Source of the DNA: G965220205 sp965220205
GTDB lineage: Bacteria; Chloroflexota; Dehalococcoidia; Lucifugimonadales; Australimonadaceae
Length of the DNA: 64,000 nucleotides
Assembly (NCBI GenBank): GCA_965220205.1
Contig: OZ244812.1
Span: forward strand, 2,666,001-2,730,000
Reading direction: 5' to 3'
In this document: in pieces, positions 35,755 to 43,351 of the stretch
How positions within the stretch are numbered: the first letter of the stretch is position 1
Layout: the number at the start of each line of letters is the position of its first letter
Position numbers and translations under genes: made by a program
Notes under the pieces: model-generated
What the model was told of the DNA's origin: nothing
The model's input: the letters and a program-made list of their open reading frames with translations, nothing else
Databases searched by the model: none

Positions 35755-38700
35755 ATGAGCCTAACGTCGGAGCAACTGCTAGAAGAAGAATCGTTCAGAG
35801 CCCTCGGACGCAGGCTGCTGACTGGGCATGTTGCCGTTTTCCTCGGTGCGGGTTCTTCCATTGGCTCAGGAGCTCCAAGCAGCGATGAGCTCGCAAGTGC
35901 AATAGGCAAACAAGTATTGCAGACCGACGAACGCTATTCACTCGCAGACATGGTCGACTATGCTGATGGTGGCCCTGGGCGACGGGAAGTCAACAAGGTC
36001 ATTGTTGAATGCCTCGAATCCCTTTCGCCCTCCAAGTCGCTCGTCGACCTAGCATCTCTCCCTTGGCCACGTGTGTTCTCTGTCAATTTCGATAACCTGT
36101 TTGAACAAGCCAAACGACTTCATGGGCAGAACCCAGTCGTCTACTATTCGCCTGCTAACCTGGAGCAGTCCACAGTTGATCGAATACCCATCTATATGCT
36201 GCATGGATCAATCAAGAGTCCCAATGATCCAAATATGGGACTCGTACTCACCCAGGATGACCTTATCCGGGCCGCAACGAAACGGGCAACCTTCTATCAC
36301 CAACTGACCGCTAGTCTTCAGTCCTACGAGATAGTCTACGTTGGGTTTGCGCTTGGAGATTCGGATTTCCGCCGTGTCATCACTGAATTGCATGAATCCG
36401 TAAACAACCAACAAAACTTAGTGCCCCGGGGGTATGCAGTAATTCCAGATCCCCCATCTTTTGCCAAGGCCTACTGGGACACCAAGAAGATTACGGTTGT
36501 TGACACGACTATGGAAAACTTCACCCAAGCCTTGATGCAATTGCGGTCAGGAACACATTTCCAGGCTATACCAATAGGCAGTGCTCCTATTCTTGGACGC
36601 TTTCTCTCAAGTGTAAATCCAGCTTCCGACCAGGCTGATGAGTTCGCACGATCCTTCGATTTCCCAGATCTCGATAGAGGAGAACCTAACCCTACCGCTT
36701 TCTTCAGAGGTGCACCTCCCAACTGGGCTGCAATTCGCGAAAGAATTGATGCTGTACGTGACGTAACTGATACCATCACGGAGGATCTATTGATAGATCA
36801 GGCCGACGAACCTCCTCGGGGAAATCGTAATGCAACACACTTTGCTTTGCTTACGGGCTACGCAGGTTCAGGAAAGACTACACTTGCGAAACGCATTGCC
36901 TGGACACTTGCGAACCCTTGGAGTAAACCGGTCGTCTGGGTGAAGCAACCATCCCGTCTTCAACTGGACCTTATCGAAGCAGCGCTGCAAGTAGCTAATG
37001 AACGCATTTACGTCTTTGTTGATGGCGCTGCGGATGCAGGGGCTTCGGTTGTAGACGTAATACAAAGTTCACGTCGGCGCGGACTTCCACTGACCTTCGT
37101 AGTATCGGAACGGAGGAATGAGTGGTTGGCGGCCACAGCACGTTCTCCTTTTGCACCCGATAACGAATATGAATTGCGTCGCATTTCTGACAGGGAAGCG
37201 GTATCGATTCTACAGAGGCTCGCGGCTGCCGGTGAGCTAGGCGTGTTGCGGGCCCTTCCGCATGAGGAGCAACTGAAGCGATTGATTGACAGGGCAGGCC
37301 GACAATTGTTGGTTGGATTGCGCGAGGTTACCGAAGGAAGGGATTTTGACACAATCATCGAAGACGAGGTGCATGGTCTTCCACGAGAAGCTGCTAGACG
37401 AGCATACGTTATGGTCTGTACGCTGTTCCAGTTTGGAATTCCGATCAGGGCTGGAGTGCTGAGTCGTACCACGGGAGTTCCATTTGATGAGTTTGGAGAG
37501 GCGATCTTACGGCCAGCTTCACGTGTGATAATGGATTTGCAACGCAGCCCACGTGAGGAGCCGATTTACACTGCGCGGCATAGTGTAATTGCTGCGGTAG
37601 TGTTCCGTCGCGCGCTTCGGACGGTAAGGGAACGTGCAGACCAGATCAAGCAATTGCTGCGTCAGCTTGACTACGGGTACCGAGATGATCGGCGAGCATT
37701 CATCAGATTGATCTCTCCGCGCTGGCTAGGTGAAATAGGGATTAAGGGAAGTGAACAACAAGAGGTATTGGCTTTGGCTCGAGAATTGCGTCCAAACGAC
37801 GCCTCTGTTGTTCAACAAGAGGGTTTGTCGCGGCGTTTCGACAACCCGACTCTGGCTTCGCAGTTGCTTCACGAGGCACAGATGTTGGCCCCTCAGGACG
37901 AAACAATTCGCCACAGCCAGGCTCTGTTGATTTTGGATGATGCTAAGAATGAGGGGGACGAAACTCGCCAACAGACTCTCTTCGACCGGGGGGAGGAGGC
38001 CTTTCGGTTGCTGATTCGGCGAAGAGTTGACAATAGCGCACCCTATGTAGGCCTCGCAAGATTGATGCTGGCACGTAGCGAGGTGGTTTCTGCGGCGGAC
38101 AGAAAGGTACAACTGTTTACTGAAGCTGAGAAGACTATCGCGTCGGCCTTTCAAAACTGTGCGCCCACTGCCCATATGTTTGATATGTCGGCCAAGATTG
38201 CGGAGGCAGTGGGGAACGTTAGTGTTGCCGAGCGAGATTTCAGGCAGGCCTCGATCGCTGCAGGACGCGAACCCTATATCTGGATCACCTACGCGCGCTT
38301 CCTTGAACGCCAGCAAGGGGCCGAAGCCGCAGTGGTCGCTTTGAATCAAGGTATAGACCTGAACCCGGTAGATCCGTCACTGAATTATGAATTGGCTAGA
38401 GTGCTAGAAAGAGTAGAGCCGATTGACGACGATGCTGTCCAACGGGCCTATCGGCTCGCCATCGCTGAACCGGTGCGTGGTCACTACCCAGAATTGGATC
38501 TAGCAATCTATTTGCATAGGACGGGACGGACTTCTGAGGCTGAAGATCATTTTGCCAATTTGCGCGCCGCCAAGATTCCCTACTCGTTGAAGTCGAAGCC
38601 GAGACTTTGGTTAAGGGATGAATTCGGAAATAGTGCGATATTTACGGCAGAAGTGACTGATGTTCGCCTCCGCCAGGCTTATCTGACCATACCTAGTATT

Positions 38701-38883
38701 GATGGCCAGATACACCTAGATTACAGTGATTTGAGGAACTTCCCTCCCGTTGCTGGTAGCACCATGGACGTGAATGTATATTATAATGCTTTCGGTCTGC
38801 GGGCAGTCCCTTTGCCATCGCCGAACGGTGAAGATGAAGCGGCGCTGGAAGAGGGGTTTGATTCGGAGCCAGATGAAGTTTAG
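35755..38883 (+). CDS. SIR2-STAND NTPase-TPR protein (candidate anti-phage NADase)
   Basis: 1042 residues from ATG 35755 (AAGGAAA upstream). N-terminal SIR2 domain, residues ~20-265: nucleotide-binding FLGAGSSIGSGAPS, a VNFDNLFE motif and the catalytic-type His in MLHGSI. STAND-type NTPase, ~365-580: Walker A GYAGSGKTTLA, Walker B IYVFVDGA, then FVVSERRNEW. A winged-helix-like stretch follows, then TPR-like helical repeats (~680-950) and a small beta domain at the C-terminus. In known SIR2-STAND defence proteins the repeats sense a phage protein and SIR2 depletes NAD+. Base composition is visibly lower in G+C than flanking genes, which supports horizontal acquisition. Confidence 0.88.
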   Translation: MSLTSEQLLEEESFRALGRRLLTGHVAVFLGAGSSIGSGAPSSDELASAIGKQVLQTDERYSLADMVDYADGGPGRREVNKVIVECLESLSPSKSLVDLASLPWPRVFSVNFDNLFEQAKRLHGQNPVVYYSPANLEQSTVDRIPIYMLHGSIKSPNDPNMGLVLTQDDLIRAATKRATFYHQLTASLQSYEIVYVGFALGDSDFRRVITELHESVNNQQNLVPRGYAVIPDPPSFAKAYWDTKKITVVDTTMENFTQALMQLRSGTHFQAIPIGSAPILGRFLSSVNPASDQADEFARSFDFPDLDRGEPNPTAFFRGAPPNWAAIRERIDAVRDVTDTITEDLLIDQADEPPRGNRNATHFALLTGYAGSGKTTLAKRIAWTLANPWSKPVVWVKQPSRLQLDLIEAALQVANERIYVFVDGAADAGASVVDVIQSSRRRGLPLTFVVSERRNEWLAATARSPFAPDNEYELRRISDREAVSILQRLAAAGELGVLRALPHEEQLKRLIDRAGRQLLVGLREVTEGRDFDTIIEDEVHGLPREAARRAYVMVCTLFQFGIPIRAGVLSRTTGVPFDEFGEAILRPASRVIMDLQRSPREEPIYTARHSVIAAVVFRRALRTVRERADQIKQLLRQLDYGYRDDRRAFIRLISPRWLGEIGIKGSEQQEVLALARELRPNDASVVQQEGLSRRFDNPTLASQLLHEAQMLAPQDETIRHSQALLILDDAKNEGDETRQQTLFDRGEEAFRLLIRRRVDNSAPYVGLARLMLARSEVVSAADRKVQLFTEAEKTIASAFQNCAPTAHMFDMSAKIAEAVGNVSVAERDFRQASIAAGREPYIWITYARFLERQQGAEAAVVALNQGIDLNPVDPSLNYELARVLERVEPIDDDAVQRAYRLAIAEPVRGHYPELDLAIYLHRTGRTSEAEDHFANLRAAKIPYSLKSKPRLWLRDEFGNSAIFTAEVTDVRLRQAYLTIPSIDGQIHLDYSDLRNFPPVAGSTMDVNVYYNAFGLRAVPLPSPNGEDEAALEEGFDSEPDEV

Positions 38884-39021
38884 GAAGAGGAGGGAGCCCC
38901 CATTTCGGCACCGTGGGAGTGCCCCCGATCGGGGCGGGCTCAGGTTGACGAATTCCCCCACGTCCCTCACACCTGCGCACCGCACGATCCGAATGGCGCC
39001 GCCCGACGCCCCCGCTCGCAG

Positions 39022-39050
39022 TTGACACCCCTCGCTGGTGCCCCTAGCCT
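39022..39050 (+). promoter_or_regulatory. Promoter of the truncated bicupin copy
   Basis: TTGACA (39022-39027), 17-base spacer, TAGCCT (39045-39050). The same pair with the same spacing precedes the intact bicupin at 48761-48789, so promoter and gene start were duplicated together. Confidence 0.6.
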
Positions 39051-39081
39051 CGCGCACGGCGCTTGGGAGCGGAGGAGACGA

Positions 39082-39240
39082 ATGACGACCGGTGGCGTAC
39101 GGCCCGAAGAGTTGGCGGAGCTCTCGCCCGAGGAGCTCTATGCGCTCTACATGGAGAAGCAGGTGAGCTTTGGCATGGCGGGGCGCGCGCTTGACCGTGG
39201 ACGCTTCCGCCCGCCCCAAGCACTCGACGCGTCCCCCGCC
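39082..39240 (+). pseudogene. Truncated 5' copy of the bicupin gene
   Basis: ATG 39082 opens a frame whose first ~39 residues (MTTGGVRPEELAELSPEE onward, up to GRALDR) are nearly identical to the intact bicupin starting at 48852. After about 39200 the similarity stops and the frame runs through unrelated sequence into the antisense of the VOC gene. Both cupin barrels are missing, so it is a duplication fragment that kept its promoter and ribosome site. Confidence 0.75.
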
Positions 39241-39251
39241 GTGGCGCGGTG

Positions 39252-39599
39252 CTACCGGGCGCTCTGGACGGGATCGAAGCCGTTGCCTTCGGGGTCCGCC
39301 AGGCGGGCTAGGATGATGCCCTCCCCGGCGCGTTCCTCGGGGTCCCGGATGATCCTGCCGCCGCCGCGGCTCACCTCTTCGCACGCCGCGGCGACGTCGA
39401 CGACGTGAAACCCCAGCCCGGTGGAGCGATACTCGCCGCTGCCCCCGCCGTGCAGAGCCACTACCGCGTTGTAGGGGCCCAGCTCGGCCCAATCCTGCTC
39501 ATGCAGCCGCAGCTCGAGGCCGATGACGTCTCTGTAGAACGCCACAGCCCGGTCCATCTCCTGGCCCATCAGCATCAAGACGACTCTCTGGACATCCAC
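39252..39599 (-). CDS. VOC-family (glyoxalase/dioxygenase fold) protein, copy 1
   Basis: 115 residues from GTG 39599, matching the start of its paralogues; a longer frame to 39644 exists. Two beta-alpha-beta-beta-beta modules, with MDRAVAFYRDVIGLELRL and the GEYRSTGLGFHVVD stretch. Nearly identical to 48067-48414 and more distantly similar to 41787-42134. Possible metal ligands are few (His in VALHGGG, Glu in late strands), so a binding or lyase role is as likely as dioxygenase. Convergent with the truncated bicupin. Confidence 0.8.
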   Translation of the reverse strand: MDVQRVVLMLMGQEMDRAVAFYRDVIGLELRLHEQDWAELGPYNAVVALHGGGSGEYRSTGLGFHVVDVAAACEEVSRGGGRIIRDPEERAGEGIILARLADPEGNGFDPVQSAR

Positions 39600-39741
39600 C
39601 TTGCGCCCCTCGTTGACCAGGCTCTGGCGACGCATCTCCGCCAACTTGCTCAGCAGCGCGGTCCGGATTCCCTCGGCAACAGGCTTCCGTGGGAAGGGCG
39701 GCGCGGATGGAGGGTCCCTCGCGCCTACGGCTCCCTCATCT

Positions 39742-40212
39742 TCATTCCCTGATGTTCTGCGCGAGGTAGTGTTCGATGCCGACTTGCCGGATGGTCTCCT
39801 GCTGCGTCTCTAGCCAGTCGATGTGCTCCTCTTCCTCGCGCACCATGTCTTCCAGAATCTCGCGTGTGCCGAAATCGCCCACCTGTTCGCAGTGCGCGAT
39901 GGCCTCCGCAATCGTTTCCAGCGCCGCCGCCTCGCTCTCTAGGTCCGCCCCCAGGTTCTCTTCTACGCTCTCGCCAACCTTGACTGGGCCGAGGCGCTGG
40001 AGGTTCGGCAGGCCCTCGAGGAAGAGGATATGCCGCACCACCGTCTGTGCGTCGTGCATCTCCTCCATGCTTATCCCGCGCAACTTCTCGGCCGTTCGCT
40101 GGAACCCCCAGTTCCGCACCATCTCGGACTGGACGAAGTACTGGTTGATTGCAGTCAGGTCTATCGTCAGGATCGTATTCAGGCGGTCAACCACGCCATC
40201 CTTCGCTCTCAA
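39742..40212 (-). CDS. bfr: Bacterioferritin
   Basis: 156 residues using TTG 40212, which follows GGAGGG and aligns end-to-end with E. coli Bfr; a TTG at 40233 is an alternative. Haem ligand Met52 is kept, as are ferroxidase Glu51 and the EEEEHIDWLE motif holding Glu127/His130. However, the positions of Glu18 and His54 are both Asp here (LTIDLTAINQYF; EEMHDAQ), with a His at 53. The protein should form the 24-mer iron store, perhaps with altered ferroxidase kinetics. Divergent from bfd. Confidence 0.9.
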   Translation of the reverse strand: MRAKDGVVDRLNTILTIDLTAINQYFVQSEMVRNWGFQRTAEKLRGISMEEMHDAQTVVRHILFLEGLPNLQRLGPVKVGESVEENLGADLESEAAALETIAEAIAHCEQVGDFGTREILEDMVREEEEHIDWLETQQETIRQVGIEHYLAQNIRE

Positions 40213-40246
40213 GGGTCCCTCCTCGTCGACCAAGCATGTGGCCGTT

Positions 40247-40280
40247 GTTACCTATGGCGCCCACCATAGAGCAAAGTAAC
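40247..40280. promoter_or_regulatory. Candidate operator palindrome between bfr and bfd
   Basis: Nested inverted repeats: GTTAC ... GTAAC outside and CTATGG/CCATAG inside, spanning 34 bases between the divergent bfr and bfd genes. It could bind an iron-responsive repressor, but does not match the Fur or IdeR consensus that I know. Confidence 0.4.
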
Positions 40281-40298
40281 GCCACAGTGCAATCAGTA

Positions 40299-40332
40299 TT
40301 GACAAGTTCTCATGTTAGGGTGTACTAAGTAC
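40299..40332 (+). promoter_or_regulatory. bfd promoter
   Basis: TTGACA at 40299-40304, 18-base spacer, TACTAA at 40323-40328. The -10 is embedded in the palindrome GTACTAAGTAC (40322-40332). The -35 flank TTGACAAGT is shared with the promoter-like site at 46379, suggesting common control in iron metabolism. Confidence 0.55.
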
Positions 40333-40363
40333 GGAGGATAGTCCGGCCACAGGATCATTCTTC

Positions 40364-40561
40364 ATGTACGCATGCGTATGCAACAGAATCTCTGTTCGTC
40401 AGTTGGCTGAGGCTTGGGCAGAGACGCAGCCGGACATGGACCGCCTGGCCGAGAGGCTGGAGCTCTACAGCGACAGTTGCTGTGGGCGCTGCGTGGAAGA
40501 GTTGGATTCCCTCATCGACGATGCCGAGCGTTTGGTCGTGCCTGCCGGAGGCGCGCGATGA
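40364..40561 (+). CDS. bfd: Bacterioferritin-associated ferredoxin
   Basis: 65 residues. [2Fe-2S] ligands C4 and C6 (YACVCN) and the C40-x2-C43 pair (CGRC), the Bfd arrangement. It reduces bacterioferritin haem to release stored Fe(II) when iron is scarce. Divergently transcribed from bfr across 150 bases that hold a palindrome and a promoter. C39 is an additional non-conserved cysteine. Confidence 0.9.
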   Translation: MYACVCNRISVRQLAEAWAETQPDMDRLAERLELYSDSCCGRCVEELDSLIDDAERLVVPAGGAR

Positions 40562-40887
40562 GACTTGGACGCGGGCGTCCCGCCCCAAACCGCCCCGAGC
40601 GGCGTCGCGCCGCCGGAGGCGCCAATCGCTAGGGCGACCTATCGTCGCCGGCTAAGCTCTCGCTACTCACCAGCTCTTATTTGTCGCGTTCGCCAGCTAC
40701 GCCCGCAAGCCGCAAGATGTGCGGACTCAGGCCCGCAGCTCTGCCGGCTCTCGGACGCGGCGCCGGGCCTGCCCGCCTACGGCGAGCAGGCCCCAGCTGT
40801 CATCCCTGGACCGGGAGCCCGGCGCCATGGGCCTCTCCCGGCGGGGGAATCCCGCCAGGAGTTGGACCCGGCGCGAATAGGGAGGGG
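40562..40887. other. Intergenic region, no gene seen
   Basis: About 325 bases between bfd and the convergent siderophore-interacting protein gene. No credible reading frame. A CGGCGGGGGAATCCCGCC-like palindrome near 40838-40857 resembles the family A repeats and could end transcription. Confidence 0.5.
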
Positions 40888-41721
40888 CTATACGTCGTCG
40901 CCCAAGTCATGGTCCGGGTGGTTCGCGGCGCCGGCCTTCCAGTAGCCTTGCGTGCGGAGCATGGAGCGGTCGAGGCCGCGGTTATGCAGGAAGTGCGCAC
41001 GTATCTCCCGCATGATGGACGCCTCGCAGCTCACCCAGATGCAGCCCTTGCCCTGGGGAAGGTCCACATTCCGCATCGCGACCGCCAGCCTCCGGCCCGG
41101 AAGCTCTTCGGTCGAGTTGCGGTGCAGCCAGGCGATCTGCATCTGGGCGGGGGAAGTCATCTCTAGCTCTTCGTCTTCGTTGAGCGTCTCCGCGAAGACA
41201 TAGGCGCTCATCGAAGCGGGGAGCGCTTCCAAGAGCGTTCCGATGGCCGGCAAGGCCGCCTCGTCCCCACCAATCAGATACCAGTCGACATCGGTGAGTG
41301 GCTGATAGGGGCCTCCCGGTTGGCCGCTGATGACAGCGGTGTCGCCTTGCTTGACGCTCGAAGCCCACGCCGAGCCGGGACCTTCGCCGTGGATGACGAC
41401 GTCGATATCCAGCTGGTTGGTCTGGGGGTCCCAGCGCCGGGGCGTGAACGCCCGGCTCGGCGGGCGCTCCTGGTCCTCAGGGAAGGCGTAGCCGTCGGGT
41501 CCCAGAACAGGAAGCTCCAGGACGCCGGTGTCGGGACGAGGCATGAAGACGCGCACGTGTTCGGCAACGCCTGTGGTGGCGAAGCCGGTCATCTGCTCTC
41601 CTCCCAAGGTAATCCTCAGCATGTGCGGCGTCAGCCGCGTTACGCGCTGCACTTCGACGGTCCGCGGAGGCGGACGCTTGAATGGGACTGATGGGTTGCT
41701 CGTGGGATTCGAAGATGTCAT
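40888..41721 (-). CDS. Siderophore-interacting protein (flavin-dependent ferric reductase)
   Basis: 277 residues from ATG 41721 (AGGGAGAAG upstream). FAD-binding motif RAFTPRRWD, NAD(P)H domain with LIGGDEAALPAI and CIWVSCEASIMREIRAHF, and the C-terminal YWKAGAANHPDHD typical of ViuB/SIP. It reduces ferric chelates in the cytoplasm. Last gene of the minus-strand iron operon headed by 45542-46048. Confidence 0.92.
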   Translation of the reverse strand: MTSSNPTSNPSVPFKRPPPRTVEVQRVTRLTPHMLRITLGGEQMTGFATTGVAEHVRVFMPRPDTGVLELPVLGPDGYAFPEDQERPPSRAFTPRRWDPQTNQLDIDVVIHGEGPGSAWASSVKQGDTAVISGQPGGPYQPLTDVDWYLIGGDEAALPAIGTLLEALPASMSAYVFAETLNEDEELEMTSPAQMQIAWLHRNSTEELPGRRLAVAMRNVDLPQGKGCIWVSCEASIMREIRAHFLHNRGLDRSMLRTQGYWKAGAANHPDHDLGDDV

Positions 41722-41786
41722 GTAACGCTTCTCCCTATGTTGTTTCTGCGGGTCTGTTGCGTGCGCTGTCCGAGCGGTCCAGACGG

Positions 41787-42134
41787 TTACCGGGCGCTTT
41801 GGGAGAGATCGAAGCCATTGCCCTCGGGGTCCACTAGGCGGGCGAGGATGATGCCTTCCCCGGCGCGTTCCTCGGGGGCCTGGATGATTCCGCCGCCGGC
41901 CGCGCTCACTTCTTCGCACGCCGCGGTGATGTCGGCGACGGCGAACCCCAGACCGGTGGAGTGATACTCGCCGTTGCCCCCGCCGTGCAGAGCCACCACT
42001 GCGTCGTCGTGGCCCAACTCGGCCCAATCCCCCTCATGGAGGCGCAGCTCAAGGCCTATGACGTCTCTGTAGAACGCTATGGCTCGATCCATCTCCTGGG
42101 CCATCAGCATGAAGACGACTCTCTGGACATCCAT
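41787..42134 (-). CDS. VOC-family protein, copy 2 (within the haem operon)
   Basis: 115 residues, ATG 42134 after GAGGAGG. About three quarters identical by eye to the two outer VOC copies and the most divergent of the three. Co-directional with the haem genes: 34 bases after the MhuD-like gene and 65 before the siderophore-interacting protein. Its place suggests that the family works on a haem-breakdown or chelate product; this is inference. Confidence 0.8.
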   Translation of the reverse strand: MDVQRVVFMLMAQEMDRAIAFYRDVIGLELRLHEGDWAELGHDDAVVALHGGGNGEYHSTGLGFAVADITAACEEVSAAGGGIIQAPEERAGEGIILARLVDPEGNGFDLSQSAR

Positions 42135-42168
42135 CCGGGGCCTCCTCGTTGACGCGCGTGCCTGCGGC

Positions 42169-42504
42169 TTATCGGGCCACTTCCTCCGCCGCGCCAACCG
42201 CAGCAGACCACTCCACGACCTCGAACGAGAGCAGCGTGGCGTGCGTGGCGACCGGTTTTTCACCGTCCGTCTTTGCGTGGCCACGGCGGAACTCGTCGCT
42301 GTTCACCCAGCGCTGGAAGTCCTCCTCGGAGCGCCACTTGGTGTAGACGTAGTAGCGGGTCTCGCCTGCCACGGGGCGGAGCAGTTGGAAGCCCTCAAAG
42401 CCTTCCATGTGCTCCACCTCGCGTACGCGGTCGCCGAACCGCGCCTCCAGTTCCGGCCCGCCTCCCTCGGCGGGGGTTATGGCATTTATCTTCACGACGC
42501 TCAT
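42169..42504 (-). CDS. mhuD: MhuD/IsdG-type haem-degrading monooxygenase
   Basis: 111 residues, ferredoxin-like ABM fold. Residues matching the catalytic set of mycobacterial MhuD are present: N7 (VVKINAI), W66 (EDFQRW) and H76 as haem ligand (RRGHA). The GFQLLRPVAGETRYYVYTKW block is strikingly MhuD-like. It opens imported haem to free iron. It lies 13 bases after the hmuV gene stop. Whether the product is mycobilin-type (no CO) cannot be read from sequence. Confidence 0.9.
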   Translation of the reverse strand: MSVVKINAITPAEGGGPELEARFGDRVREVEHMEGFEGFQLLRPVAGETRYYVYTKWRSEEDFQRWVNSDEFRRGHAKTDGEKPVATHATLLSFEVVEWSAAVGAAEEVAR

Positions 42505-42517
42505 GTCTCTCTCCCTT

Positions 42518-43351
42518 CTAGTTCTTCCAACTCGATGTCTGCGGGCTCCCCAAGACGGAAACGCTCGCCTCTTCTTCGTACGACGCCAGCACGACGGGCT
42601 TGTCCGTCTGCGGGTGCCGCATGACCATGACCTGCTGATGGAACACGGTGGACAGGAGGTCGGGGCATAGGACCTCCTCCGGCGTGCCGACCGCAGCGAC
42701 TGCGCCCTCCGACATGACCATCACCCGGTCCGCGTAGGCGCCGGCCAGATTCAAGTCATGGAGCACTGCGAGAACGGCCCGCCCGTCGTTCGCGAGCTGC
42801 CTGCACAGAGACATGACCAACTGCTGATGGCCGATATCCAAGGCGGCGGTGGGCTCGTCCAACAAGACGACCGGCGCGTCTTGGGCGAGGACGCGAGCAA
42901 GCGAGACGCGCCGCTGCTCGCCTCCCGAAAGGGTCGGGTAGAGACGCTCGGCCAAGTGCAGCACCTGGGTGCTCTGCATGGCGTCTTCCGCCAGCGCGAA
43001 GTCGGTCTCGGCGGGGGACCTCCACCGCGGGATGTGCGGATGCCGCCCCATCAGCGCCACCTCGCGCGCGGTGAACGGGAAGCGCAGGGGCGTCTGCTGA
43101 CTGAGCATCGATCGCAGACGGGCAAGGGCGGCGGGCTTGGCGGCGCGCACCGCCCGACCGCACACTTCGACATCGCCTTCCATGGGCGGGAGGTCGCCGG
43201 CCAGAAGCGCGCAAAGCGTCGACTTGCCGGCGCCGTTCGGGCCTACGATTGCCAGCATCTCGCCAGGGCGGAGGTCCAGTTCGACCTTGCTCACGAGCGC
43301 CTTGCCCTGCACGGCATAGCTGACGCAGTTCGCTCTCAGACCTAGTGTCAT
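42518..43351 (-). CDS. hmuV: Haem ABC transporter ATP-binding protein
   Basis: 277 residues, ATG 43351 overlapping the permease stop by 4 bases (ATGA). Walker A GPNGAGKST, signature LSGGEQRR, Walker B VVLLDEPTAALD, switch His in LHDLN. The QQTPLRFPFTAREVALMGRHPH segment is typical of HmuV-type haem ATPases. Energises the HmuU permease. Confidence 0.93.
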   Translation of the reverse strand: MTLGLRANCVSYAVQGKALVSKVELDLRPGEMLAIVGPNGAGKSTLCALLAGDLPPMEGDVEVCGRAVRAAKPAALARLRSMLSQQTPLRFPFTAREVALMGRHPHIPRWRSPAETDFALAEDAMQSTQVLHLAERLYPTLSGGEQRRVSLARVLAQDAPVVLLDEPTAALDIGHQQLVMSLCRQLANDGRAVLAVLHDLNLAGAYADRVMVMSEGAVAAVGTPEEVLCPDLLSTVFHQQVMVMRHPQTDKPVVLASYEEEASVSVLGSPQTSSWKN

